Shown here: piece by piece, positions 23,228 through 31,620 of the stretch
Numbering within the stretch: position 1 is the stretch's first letter
Layout of the letters: each line of letters opens with the position of its first letter
DNA from: UBA7236 sp044227505
Lineage (GTDB): Bacteria; Bacteroidota; Bacteroidia; Chitinophagales; BACL12
DNA: 33,699 nt
Assembly: GCA_044227505.1 (NCBI GenBank)
Contig: JBGAWP010000042.1
Location: 1 to 33,699 of the forward strand
Reading direction: 5' to 3'
Translations under genes and position numbers: made by a program
The notes under the pieces: generated by a model
Seen by the model: only the letters and a program-made list of their open reading frames with translations
Databases searched by the model: none
What the model was told of the DNA's origin: nothing

Positions 23228-23286
23228 TTGTGTGTGTTTTCATGGGGATAGCAGAGGGAACCAAAACGGTGAACTCTGCTTTTTTT
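23228..23286 (+). ncRNA. predicted sigma-54-dependent small RNA, copy 2
   Basis: About 59-nt transcript paralogous to 23045-23104. The same 5' block is followed by AGCAGAG (23250-23256) paired with CTCTGCT (23274-23280), a changed 3x3 internal loop, the same ACC/GGT inner stem and a 5-nt loop ending AAC, then seven T. Differences between copies fall in the internal and apical loops and not in the stems, as expected for an RNA under structural selection. Confidence 0.72.
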
Positions 23287-23520
23287 ATGTAAATATTTCA
23301 CCTCTGCTTACATTTTTCAATTATATGTCTAAACATCAATAAAATCAAGTGTTTACTTGTATTTAAATGGTTCTTATTTTTAAAATGTGATCGATATTTG
23401 TTCAAATTATATTAAAAATCAGAGGTATAATGGACACACATTCCCTTGATTTCGAAGGTTGCTAAATAAGATTTGTTGAAAATTCTTGCGCAACCAAATG
23501 GGTATTGTGGTACAGTTTGG

Positions 23521-23562
23521 GGAATCACTCCTCAAAAGTGTGGAACAATTCCTCAAAATGAT
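23521..23562. repeat. 21-bp-period direct repeat upstream of guaA
   Basis: GGAATCACTCCTCAAAAGTG (23521-23540) and GGAACAATTCCTCAAAATGA (23542-23561) align at 14 of 20 bases. The second contains the palindrome GGAACAATTCC. The spacing equals two helix turns, as expected for two dimers on one face of DNA. Confidence 0.55.
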
Positions 23563-23659
23563 TTCCCACCTTGGTATGGTAGTTTTTTCTTGATAAAAAC
23601 TGATAAAAAAAATTCAAGTTGGTGAAATGTTCACTAAATAGAGGCGGCTCATTTAAAAT

Positions 23660-23691
23660 TTGATTTTTGCTGCATTCACAGCTTATCTTTG
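23660..23691 (+). promoter_or_regulatory. guaA: guaA promoter: -33 TTG and -7 TATCTTTG
   Basis: TTG (23660-23662), 21-bp spacer, TATCTTTG (23684-23691): both parts of the Bacteroidota promoter. The ATG of guaA follows after 3 nt, so the mRNA is predicted to start at or next to the start codon. Confidence 0.75.
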
Positions 23692-23694
23692 CGC

Positions 23695-25236
23695 ATGACT
23701 GAGAAAATACTCATCCTTGACTTCGGATCACAATACACACAACTAATTGCCAGAAGAATTCGAGAGCTTAATGTATACAGCGAGATCGTTCCCTGCACTA
23801 AAATTCCAGACCTTACAGATGATATTAAAGGTATAATTCTATCCGGAAGTCCTTTTTCCGTTTCAGCAGCTGATAAACCGGCCTTCAATATAGAGAAGAT
23901 ACTGAATAAACGACCTATTCTTGGAGTATGTTATGGAGCTCAGTTCATGGCCAATTATTTTGGCGGGAAGGTGCAGCCCTCTTCAAAACGCGAATATGGC
24001 AGGGCATTTCTGCATATTCTGGAAAAAGAAAACGAGTTATTTTATGGTGTGGATGATGAAAGCCAGGTGTGGATGAGCCATAGTGATACGGTTACCCAAA
24101 TTCCACCGGGATTTCATATCACCGCTAAAACTGCGAGTATTGATGTGGCAGCCTATAAAAGTGACCCGGGCAGATTCGAATATCCTGTGTTCTGTATACA
24201 GTTTCATCCCGAAGTAACACATACCACCCAAGGCAAAACCATACTAAGGAACTTTGTTGTAAATGTATGCGGATGCAAACAATCATGGACCCCCGAATCT
24301 TTTGTGGAAGAATCGGTTCTTTCTATTCAGAACAGTGTTAAGGATGAAAAGGTGATACTTGGTTTGTCGGGTGGTGTTGATTCAAGCGTAGCAGCAATTT
24401 TATTGAATAAAGCCATTGGTAAAAACTTGATTTCCATATTCGTTAATAATGGACTGTTGAGAAAAGGTGAATTTGAAACCGTTTTGCACAGCTATAAGGA
24501 TATGGGTTTAAATGTAATTGGTGTTGATGCAGCGGATGAATTTTTAGATGCGTTAAAAGGTATTTCCGACCCGGAATTAAAAAGAAAATCGATTGGAAAA
24601 GTTTTTATCGATGTTTTTGAAAGAGAATCAAAAAAGATAGAGAATGCCAAATGGCTGGCGCAGGGAACCATTTATCCTGATGTTATTGAGTCCATATCGG
24701 TACACGGCCCGTCGGCAACAATTAAATCGCACCACAATGTGGGTGGATTACCTGAAAAATTACACCTGAAGGTAATTGAACCATTGCGATATTTGTTTAA
24801 GGATGAAGTGCGAAGAGTTGGAGAAACGTTAGAGCTGAAACATGAAATTTTACATCGTCATCCCTTTCCGGGACCAGGCCTTGCGATCAGAATAATAGAT
24901 TCCATTACTGCAGAAAAGGTTCGTATAGCCCAGGAAGCTGATGCAATTTTTATCGGACATTTGAAGGAGTCAGGCTGGTATGATAAGGTTTGGCAGGCTG
25001 GAGCAATTTTGTTACCTGTTCAAACCGTTGGGGTAATGGGCGATGAACGCACATATGAAAATGTGATAGCTTTGCGTTGTGTTAATTCATCAGATGGCAT
25101 GACAGCCGACTGGAGTCATTTGCCTCATGAACTGTTGTCAAAAATATCGTCAGATATTATTAATCACGTAAAAGGAATAAACAGGGTTGTATATGATATC
25201 AGTTCAAAACCACCTGCAACAATTGAGTGGGAATAA
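23695..25236 (+). CDS. guaA: GMP synthase (glutamine-hydrolysing)
   Basis: Two-domain amidotransferase of 513 residues converting XMP and glutamine to GMP. The N-terminal class I glutaminase has the catalytic Cys in GVCYGAQ (about residue 81) and the His/Glu of QFHPEV (near 171). The ATP-pyrophosphatase domain has the P-loop LSGGVDSS (about 225), and the C-terminal dimerisation domain ends in the invariant SSKPPATIEWE. The start is the ATG at 23695; an upstream TTG overlaps the -7 element and would be untranscribed. The last 44 bp overlap the next gene. Confidence 0.97.
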   Translation: MTEKILILDFGSQYTQLIARRIRELNVYSEIVPCTKIPDLTDDIKGIILSGSPFSVSAADKPAFNIEKILNKRPILGVCYGAQFMANYFGGKVQPSSKREYGRAFLHILEKENELFYGVDDESQVWMSHSDTVTQIPPGFHITAKTASIDVAAYKSDPGRFEYPVFCIQFHPEVTHTTQGKTILRNFVVNVCGCKQSWTPESFVEESVLSIQNSVKDEKVILGLSGGVDSSVAAILLNKAIGKNLISIFVNNGLLRKGEFETVLHSYKDMGLNVIGVDAADEFLDALKGISDPELKRKSIGKVFIDVFERESKKIENAKWLAQGTIYPDVIESISVHGPSATIKSHHNVGGLPEKLHLKVIEPLRYLFKDEVRRVGETLELKHEILHRHPFPGPGLAIRIIDSITAEKVRIAQEADAIFIGHLKESGWYDKVWQAGAILLPVQTVGVMGDERTYENVIALRCVNSSDGMTADWSHLPHELLSKISSDIINHVKGINRVVYDISSKPPATIEWE

Positions 25237-26533
25237 AATAAAATTTTTATTTTTTGTAGCGATGATATTTACTTTATCGTCGTGTGGTTTGTTTACAAAA
25301 ACTACAACCACCACGCATGATAAACCTAAAGATGATAAAACTACAGTAATTACTGACGATAATAAATCAGATACAAAAGAAACTGATACAAAAACACCAG
25401 ATACCATCTCCTCTGAAACAAAAGGTAAGAGTTGGGAAAAAAAAGACAGTTATAATATTGCATTGTTACTTCCTTTTTCAATTGATGAAGCTGAGTTAGA
25501 TAAATTAATGGAAGAAGAAAATATCACCGGGTATCAACCTTTAGGATCGTTGGAATTTTATGAAGGAGCTTTATTGGCTTTAGATACCTTAAAAAAATTA
25601 GGTGTCAATTTAAATGTAACGGTTTATAATTCAAAAAAAGATAGCTTGTCAACAGCGGTATTATTGCGTGGTGATGAATTTAAAAAAATGGATCTTGTTA
25701 TCGGCCCTGTATTTAATGAGGGATTAAAAGCAGCTACAGAGATCGCAAAAACCAATGAATTATTTTGCATCTCACCACTTTCCCCTGCAATTAATATTAA
25801 CGGTGATAATAAATTCTATTTAATGGCAAATGCGCCTATTTCCACGCAATTAAATAAAACAATAGAATATGTGATGAAACAAAATTTGCGTGCAAATTTT
25901 GTTGTTGTTTATAGGGCTGATAAACCCCATGAATTAAAAGTTGCCCGAGAATTTAAAACTGAATTTGAGCTCCTGAATAAAAATAAAACTGCAACTCTAA
26001 AAGAAGCATATTCCATCTCGGGTATTACAGAAAATCTGAATGAGGAGTCAAATTATGTATTTCTAGCATCCAATGATGAATTATATGTAAACGGTTTGAT
26101 TCGCGATCTTTCAAAATCATCACGCAATAATGCTATAACTTTATTGGGAATGCAAAATTTATTATCGCTGGAATCAATTTCTCTTGATTATTTTGAAACA
26201 CTCCATTTTCATTATCCTACCTCCTATTGGGCTGATCAGAACGCTCCCAGGGTAAAACGCTTTAATGAAGTTTTTACTGACAAATATGGAATAAGGCCCT
26301 CTGATTTCGCATATCGCGGGTATGATCTGATGTTGTATTTCGGAGCTGTGTTAGCAAACTATGGACCAGCAATAGATGCACAAATTGATAAACCAAATCC
26401 GGTAATGAGAAATATGATCTACCCGCTTAAATTCTCTATCAATTATTCCCCTGTTAAACAGATTCAATTTATTGAGAACAGCAATGTCACGATTCTGAAG
26501 TATGAAAATTTCCGATTTGAAAAGGTAAATTAA
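25193..26533 (+). CDS. periplasmic-binding-fold lipoprotein (ABC substrate-binding-like)
   Basis: Lipoprotein of about 446 residues. A lysine-containing n-region and hydrophobic stretch KIKFLFFVAMIFTLSSC lead to the lipobox LSSC, followed by a Thr/Lys/Asp-rich linker (CGLFTKTTTTTHDKP...). The type I periplasmic-binding fold then begins at SYNIALLLPFS and runs to the end (GVNLNVTVYN, DLVIGPVFNEGL, FAYRGYDLMLYFGA). In Bacteroidota a related LysM/binding-fold protein often follows guaA; here no LysM is seen. The start is uncertain: the ATG at 25193 with AGGG 7 nt before it is chosen, while TTG at 25223 would give an ideal 20-residue signal; ATG at 25261 is too late. It overlaps guaA by 44 bp. 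Ligand unknown. Confidence 0.75.
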   Translation: MISVQNHLQQLSGNKIKFLFFVAMIFTLSSCGLFTKTTTTTHDKPKDDKTTVITDDNKSDTKETDTKTPDTISSETKGKSWEKKDSYNIALLLPFSIDEAELDKLMEEENITGYQPLGSLEFYEGALLALDTLKKLGVNLNVTVYNSKKDSLSTAVLLRGDEFKKMDLVIGPVFNEGLKAATEIAKTNELFCISPLSPAININGDNKFYLMANAPISTQLNKTIEYVMKQNLRANFVVVYRADKPHELKVAREFKTEFELLNKNKTATLKEAYSISGITENLNEESNYVFLASNDELYVNGLIRDLSKSSRNNAITLLGMQNLLSLESISLDYFETLHFHYPTSYWADQNAPRVKRFNEVFTDKYGIRPSDFAYRGYDLMLYFGAVLANYGPAIDAQIDKPNPVMRNMIYPLKFSINYSPVKQIQFIENSNVTILKYENFRFEKVN

Positions 26534-26549
26534 TGCCGCAATAAAAAGA

Positions 26550-27956
26550 TTATTCTTCGTCAAATTTATCGTATCCAAGAATAGTAAGCATACTGTTAAC
26601 GGTCTGCTCTTCAGCAAAAACTTCATAACTCAATTTACCCTCTGCATCTTTTTGTATAAGAATATGTTTTGGTGATGGAATGAGACAATGTTTTGTACCG
26701 CCGTAACCTGAAATACTTTCCTGATATGCTCCCGTGTGAAAGAATCCGATATATAATGGTTCGCCGGTTCCTACAAGCGGAAGATATAATTCGTTGGTAT
26801 GTGCTTCCGAGTTATAATAATCCATTTGATCACAGGTTAATCCGCCTATATTGATACGCTGTACTTCATTACCCCATTTATTAACCGGCAATAAAATAAA
26901 TTTGGAATTAATTCCCCAGGCATCAGGCATGGTGGTCATGAGAGAATTATCTATCATATACCATTTCTCGCTGTCATTTTGATGTTTTTCCGATAAAACC
27001 TGAAAGATAAATGCTCCGCTTTCCGCAACAGTAAAACTTCCGAATTCGGTATAAATATTAGGACATGGAACGTTATCTTCTTCGCATGTTAATTTAATTT
27101 TATTTAAGATCTCCTCCGCCATATAAGGATAATCATATTCAAATCCGAGTGAACTTCTGGTTGGCCATCCACCTCCAATATTAAGTGAATCCAATTCAGG
27201 ACAAACCTTTTTAAGTTCGGTGTATACTTTAAGCGATTTTGATAATTCGTTCCAATAATAAATATTATCATGAATGCCGCTGTTAATAAAAAAATGCAGC
27301 ATTTTTAATTTGAATTTTGGATTGGGTTTTATTTTATTTAGATAAAATTCTTTGATCTCTTTGTATCGTATTCCTAGTCGAGAGGTATATAATTGGAACT
27401 CCGGTTGCTCTTCTGCCGCAATTCTGATCCCAAGATCACATTCGTAAATTATTGTGTTTTCATATTCATCAAGCTCCTCTTTATTGTCCAACACCGGCAT
27501 GATGCGAAAATCAAGGTTTGCCAGTTTGCTGATTCGCTGGGTATAAATTTTAGTTTTAAATCCATTACAAACGATCAAAGTGTCTTTCGACAACATTTTG
27601 TTGAGGTACAGCTTTTCAATGATATCAATATCGAAAGCGGAGGATGTTTCAAGATAAATATCATTTTTAAGAGCTTCCACCAAAACATGCGCGAAGTGTG
27701 AACTTTTAGTGCAATAACAATAATTGTATGTTCCGGGATAATTTAATTTTTTGATAGCATCATTAAAGTATTTTTTTGCTCGCTGTATATTCTCAGAGAT
27801 CTTTGGCAAATATGTGATACGCATGGGGGTTTCGTATTCATCTATGAGCTGTTTGAGAGGGATTCCGTTAAAGTATAAATAATTATTTTTCACTTCAAAA
27901 CCATCCTGCGGAAAATAGAAGGTTTGCTGGATGAGGTCAAGATAGGTATTTTTCAA
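26550..27956 (-). CDS. speA: biosynthetic arginine decarboxylase, PLP fold III
   Basis: PLP-dependent decarboxylase (468 aa) of the alanine-racemase-fold family, expected to convert arginine to agmatine for polyamine synthesis. The PLP lysine is K84 in CYCTKSSHFAHV, the glycine-rich phosphate loop is LNIGGGWPTRS near residue 240, and the C-terminal TCDQMDYY plus GAYQ blocks form the second half of the active site. It is shorter than E. coli SpeA (about 650 aa) as it lacks the helical insert, as in other Bacteroidota. Specificity for arginine over ornithine or meso-DAP relatives is inferred from family and from the divergent arginase. The -7 element TATTTTTG (28006-28013) abuts that of the arginase operon. 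Confidence 0.78.
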   Translation of the reverse strand: MKNTYLDLIQQTFYFPQDGFEVKNNYLYFNGIPLKQLIDEYETPMRITYLPKISENIQRAKKYFNDAIKKLNYPGTYNYCYCTKSSHFAHVLVEALKNDIYLETSSAFDIDIIEKLYLNKMLSKDTLIVCNGFKTKIYTQRISKLANLDFRIMPVLDNKEELDEYENTIIYECDLGIRIAAEEQPEFQLYTSRLGIRYKEIKEFYLNKIKPNPKFKLKMLHFFINSGIHDNIYYWNELSKSLKVYTELKKVCPELDSLNIGGGWPTRSSLGFEYDYPYMAEEILNKIKLTCEEDNVPCPNIYTEFGSFTVAESGAFIFQVLSEKHQNDSEKWYMIDNSLMTTMPDAWGINSKFILLPVNKWGNEVQRINIGGLTCDQMDYYNSEAHTNELYLPLVGTGEPLYIGFFHTGAYQESISGYGGTKHCLIPSPKHILIQKDAEGKLSYEVFAEEQTVNSMLTILGYDKFDEE

Positions 27957-28005
27957 TTCTTTAGATTCGTTTTAGATTGTAAAAGGATAAATTTTTCTAG
28001 CGGCA

Positions 28006-28013
28006 CAAAAATA
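28006..28013 (-). promoter_or_regulatory. -7 element of speA
   Basis: Minus-strand TATTTTTG, matching TAnnTTTG. Predicted start near 28001, leader about 45 nt. It is 1 bp away from the oppositely directed -7 element at 28015-28022. Confidence 0.6.
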
Positions 28014-28014
28014 A

Positions 28015-28022
28015 TAACTTTG
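28015..28022 (+). promoter_or_regulatory. -7 element of arginase-argS operon
   Basis: TAACTTTG ends 5 nt before the ATG at 28028, so the predicted mRNA starts at about the ATG (leaderless). It abuts the speA -7 element with a single base between. Confidence 0.65.
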
Positions 28023-28027
28023 CATAT

Positions 28028-28981
28028 ATGAAACGAGTAAAGGTTATTTCTGTTAACAGTGAATTGGGTGCCGGCACAAGAGGTTCGGGATTAGGATTTG
28101 ATGCCATACGCGTAGCAGCGTGGACCAAAGGAAGCAGATACTTCAAGGAACACCCTCCCATGATCCTGCAAAGTAACAACGATGAGGTGCTCGATGATAT
28201 TGAAACTGCCTACTCCGTTAAGATTCAGTTTATAGTGGAGATGTACAACAAAATTGCTGAGGTGGTGATGGCATGTATGAAAAAAAAGGAGTTTCCCGTG
28301 ATCATTTCTGGCGACCACAGCAATGCCGGTGGAACTATTGCTGGAATAAAAATGGCTTTTCCAAAAGATACGCTCGGTGTAATTTGGATCGATGCACATG
28401 CTGATCTCCATTCGCCTTACACCACTCCTTCGGGAAATTTACACGGGATGCCCCTGGCAACTGCTACTGCTTTAGATAATAAGGTTTGCCAGATAAATCA
28501 ACCGGAAAAGAAAACAATAGAGGCCTGGGAAAAACTTAAGAAATTAGGTGGAATATCTCCTAAAATCACGTTTAAAGACCTTATTTATATCGCCACTCGT
28601 GATATGGAAAAAGCGGAACGTTTTATCCTCAAAAAAAATAATGTTCGTATTTATTCGGTCCAAAAAATGCGCGAAACCGGTATTCAATATGTAATAGATG
28701 ATGCAATGAAAAGACTGGCGCATTGCGACAGAATTTATGTTTCCTTTGATGTGGACAGCATGGATGCAAATGTTTCAAGAGGCACGGGCACACCAGTTAA
28801 AAGCGGATTATACGAAAGTGAGGCGTTTCAATTGGTGAGTTGTCTTGCAAAACAGGAAAAAGTGTGTTGTATGGAAATTACTGAGATAAATCCTACGCTT
28901 GATAACAAAAAGAATATAATGGCGGAAATTGCATTAGAGATATTGGAACAATTTACAGGCGAAATAGAAAAACGGTTATGA
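28028..28981 (+). CDS. rocF: arginase
   Basis: Ureohydrolase of 317 residues with the binuclear manganese site: ISGDHSNAGGT (about residue 97), the DAHADLHSP segment (about 122-130) and SFDVDSMDANVSRGTGTP (about 240-257). The extended substrate-binding loop YTTPSGNLHGMPLA carries the Ser-Gly-Asn that binds the alpha-carboxylate of arginine and favours arginase over agmatinase. It hydrolyses arginine to ornithine and urea, feeding the ornithine aminotransferase at 5114. Its stop overlaps the argS start by 4 bp (ATGA), so arginase and arginyl-tRNA synthetase are translationally coupled. Agmatinase remains a possible alternative. Confidence 0.82.
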   Translation: MKRVKVISVNSELGAGTRGSGLGFDAIRVAAWTKGSRYFKEHPPMILQSNNDEVLDDIETAYSVKIQFIVEMYNKIAEVVMACMKKKEFPVIISGDHSNAGGTIAGIKMAFPKDTLGVIWIDAHADLHSPYTTPSGNLHGMPLATATALDNKVCQINQPEKKTIEAWEKLKKLGGISPKITFKDLIYIATRDMEKAERFILKKNNVRIYSVQKMRETGIQYVIDDAMKRLAHCDRIYVSFDVDSMDANVSRGTGTPVKSGLYESEAFQLVSCLAKQEKVCCMEITEINPTLDNKKNIMAEIALEILEQFTGEIEKRL

Positions 28982-30759
28982 ATTTAGAAGCGAAGTTGAA
29001 ACAACTTGTAGTGGAAGTTGTTCAGGAATTATATGCTCAAACCATTGATGAAACAATAGTTAAAATTGATAAAACTCCATCAGAATTTCAGGGTGAATTA
29101 ACAGTGGTAATATTTCCGTTTGTGAAGATCAGTCGCAAAAGCCCTGAGCTTACTGCTAATGAGATTGGACAGGCTTTAACAAACAGATCAGAAATAATTG
29201 AATCTTTTAATGTGGTAAAAGGATTTCTGAATATTGCTTTTACTGACCTTTATTGGATATCAGTATTAAAACAAATTTCTTCTGCTGAAAATTATGGAGA
29301 ATTATCTCCAACTGGAAAAAAATATGTGCTTGAATATTGTGGACCGAATACAAATAAACCGCTTCATTTAGGGCATGTAAGAAATGTGTTATTAGGTTAC
29401 TCCGTTGCAAATATTTTATTGGCTGCCGGACATGAAGTGCACAAAGTAAATATCTTAAACGACAGAGGAATTGCGATATGTAAAAGTATGGTGGCCTACC
29501 TGCGCGTAGGGAATGGGGAAACCCCTGCTTCAACAGGTATTAAAGGCGATCATTTTGTTGGGAAATATTATGTGGAATATCAAAGAATATTTGAACAGGA
29601 AGTTGGATTACTGGAGATGTCGAATATCGCTAAAGAGGAAGCGGAAAAAACATGTTCTATTTATTTAGAAGCGAGCGAAATGTTGCGCAAATGGGAAGCA
29701 GGCGACCCCGAAGTAATTGCATTGTGGAATACTATGAACAATTGGGTATATGCAGGATTTGAAGAAACTTATAAAAAAATAGGAATAGATTTCGAGAAAG
29801 ATTACAAGGAAAGCGATTACTATTTAAAAGGGAAAGATATTGTTTTTGAAGGACTTGAAAAGAATGCATTTTACAAAAAAGAAGATGGAAGTATTTGGGT
29901 GGATCTTACGGATGAAGGATTAGATCATAAGGTTTTGCTTAGGGCCGATGGAACAAGTGTTTATATTACTCAAGACCTAGCGGTAGCAATGGCGCGATAT
30001 GCCGATTTTAAAATGGATACTTCTGTTTATGTTGTAGCAAATGAACAGGATTATCATTTTAAGGTTTTAAAATTAGTGCTGCAAAAATTAAAGGTTCCAT
30101 TTGCCGATGGAATTTATCACTTGAATTACGGAATGGTTGATCTTCCGGAAGGCAAAATGAAAAGCCGTGAAGGAACAGTGGTGGATGCAGATGAATTGAT
30201 CGCTGAAATGCAAACAGAAGCATTGGAATTTTTGTCTGATTCAGAAAAATCGGCTGAATTGAGTTTGGAAGAAAAAACTGCATTAGCAGATAAAATTGGG
30301 TTGGCAGCATTAAAATATTTCATTTTAAAAGTGGATCCCAAAAAGCGCATGTTGTTTAATCCGAAAGAAAGTATTGATCTGCAAGGGAATACAGGACCCT
30401 TTATTCAATATACCTATGCGCGTATTCAATCCATTTTCAGAAAATTGAAGGAGGAAAATTTTCAAATTTCACCGGATAAATTTGAATCGTTGGATGCCAT
30501 CGAAAAGGAGTTAGTGGTTTTATTAAATCAATACCCTTCTATTGTTGAAATTGCAGCAGATACTTATTCACCTGCAGAGGTGGCAAATTATATTTATGGA
30601 TTGGCAAAAAAATTTAATACTTTTTATGTGGATCATTCTATTGCCAAGGCTGAAACAGAATCCAAAAAACATTTGCGTGCGGATATCGCAGAAAATGTAA
30701 GTAGTGTTATAAAACATGGATTGAATTTATTGGGGATCTCGGTACCGGAAAGGATGTAA
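28978..30759 (+). CDS. argS: arginyl-tRNA synthetase
   Basis: Class I aminoacyl-tRNA synthetase of 593 residues charging tRNA-Arg. The N-terminal Add1 domain precedes YCGPNTNKPLHLGHVRN, with the HLGH version of the HIGH signature at about residue 128. The KMSKS counterpart is EGKMKSREGT at about 390, and the C-terminal DALR anticodon-binding domain ends the protein (NFY region NTFYVDHSI). Start ATG overlaps arginase by 4 bp. The gene ends at a REP-like hairpin (30761-30785). Confidence 0.96.
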   Translation: MNLEAKLKQLVVEVVQELYAQTIDETIVKIDKTPSEFQGELTVVIFPFVKISRKSPELTANEIGQALTNRSEIIESFNVVKGFLNIAFTDLYWISVLKQISSAENYGELSPTGKKYVLEYCGPNTNKPLHLGHVRNVLLGYSVANILLAAGHEVHKVNILNDRGIAICKSMVAYLRVGNGETPASTGIKGDHFVGKYYVEYQRIFEQEVGLLEMSNIAKEEAEKTCSIYLEASEMLRKWEAGDPEVIALWNTMNNWVYAGFEETYKKIGIDFEKDYKESDYYLKGKDIVFEGLEKNAFYKKEDGSIWVDLTDEGLDHKVLLRADGTSVYITQDLAVAMARYADFKMDTSVYVVANEQDYHFKVLKLVLQKLKVPFADGIYHLNYGMVDLPEGKMKSREGTVVDADELIAEMQTEALEFLSDSEKSAELSLEEKTALADKIGLAALKYFILKVDPKKRMLFNPKESIDLQGNTGPFIQYTYARIQSIFRKLKEENFQISPDKFESLDAIEKELVVLLNQYPSIVEIAADTYSPAEVANYIYGLAKKFNTFYVDHSIAKAETESKKHLRADIAENVSSVIKHGLNLLGISVPERM

Positions 30760-30760
30760 A

Positions 30761-30785
30761 AGCCCCCGGCTTCAACCGGGGTTTT
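30761..30785 (+). terminator. REP-like hairpin ending argS
   Basis: CCCCGG (30764-30769), loop CTTCAA, CCGGGG (30776-30781), then TTTT. Same family as the hairpins at 31694-31834, so a dispersed repeat probably serves as the argS terminator. Confidence 0.7.
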
Positions 30786-30830
30786 GAATTTTAATAGCAT
30801 CTAGTTCCAACCTTGGACTATTTAATGGGT

Positions 30831-31268
30831 TTAGTCTAAGTTATTTTTAAACCCATTTCTTTTAATAAATTGATCCAATTCCTCTTCAAATGATTTAATT
30901 TTATGATGCTCCTCTTGATTTTTAATATAGTTTCTAACTACATCCAATCGAGATTTGGAAACTGACCCTGCATAATATTCATCCTGCCATTCAAATTTTT
31001 TATCTATTATTTTATTTTTATTCGCCCAATTTGAAGATTCCCCTTTAATTAATTGCATTATTTGACGTATTGTTTGATTTGTTCCCAAAGAGACAATGCA
31101 ATGACAATGATCACAATGTCCATTTATTGTATCAATAAATATTCCTTTTTTTTGGGCGTTTTCTTTTATATGCTCCCATACTCTCTCGCGTATTTGTTTT
31201 GTTGGAAGTAACTTTTCTCTGTTCTTTGTTGCCCATACGAAATGTATGTAGATTTCTATAAATGACAT
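30831..31268 (-). CDS. HUH (Y1) transposase, IS200/RAYT-like
   Basis: 145-residue member of the Y1 transposase family that nicks single-stranded hairpin DNA. Start MSFIEIYIHFVWATKNREKLL; the HUH metal motif reads HCDHCHCIV (DHCH) near residue 56, and the likely nucleophilic Tyr is in VRNYIKNQEEHHK near 121, followed by a helical tail. Length fits IS200-type TnpA. No second gene (TnpB) is present. The gene is flanked by hairpins of the same REP-like family on both sides (30761-30785 and 31635-31834), the typical layout of REP-associated tyrosine transposases. The -7 element TATTTTTG at 31289-31296 would give a 16-nt leader. It appears intact. Confidence 0.85.
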   Translation of the reverse strand: MSFIEIYIHFVWATKNREKLLPTKQIRERVWEHIKENAQKKGIFIDTINGHCDHCHCIVSLGTNQTIRQIMQLIKGESSNWANKNKIIDKKFEWQDEYYAGSVSKSRLDVVRNYIKNQEEHHKIKSFEEELDQFIKRNGFKNNLD

Positions 31269-31288
31269 AATTTTGTTTTTAAGATATA

Positions 31289-31296
31289 CAAAAATA
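31289..31296 (-). promoter_or_regulatory. -7 element of the transposase gene
   Basis: Minus-strand TATTTTTG, predicted start near 31284. Confidence 0.45.
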
Positions 31297-31620
31297 AAAG
31301 ATATTATTAATAATCAAATTTCATTGAAAATATTTTTATGTCTTATCATTAATAAAATGTAAATTATTGAGTTTAGAATTAATTCAAAAAAAATAACCTT
31401 CAGCTGAAACGCTTTAGTATTGCTATTTTTATAAGAATTTTATTAACAGATTTAAATAATTCGATTAAAAAAAATTAAGCGATTATTTTTTATTAATCAT
31501 AAATTTTCATCTTAATGTTTAATTTATTCAGTATTTTTTAAATCCAATACGCTTACCTCAGGTCTTTGTATAAAAATCAAAAACCAAAACCGTTTTGGGC
31601 TAAAGCCCGATGTGAGGTGG

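Larger units (their letters stand above)
22757..23694. other. 938-bp spacer with two predicted small RNA genes
   Basis: No protein frame worth calling. Contents: terminator hairpin (22783-22810), three TTCTGA-type motifs (22883, 22970, 23001), two sigma-54 type promoters with small RNAs (23018-23104, 23201-23286), a 21-bp-period direct repeat (23521-23562) and the guaA promoter (23660-23691). Confidence 0.8.

Noticed and set aside
23288..23694. Purine riboswitch upstream of guaA
   Set aside because: The predicted guaA transcript starts at the ATG, leaving no leader, and no purine aptamer-like three-way junction was recognised.
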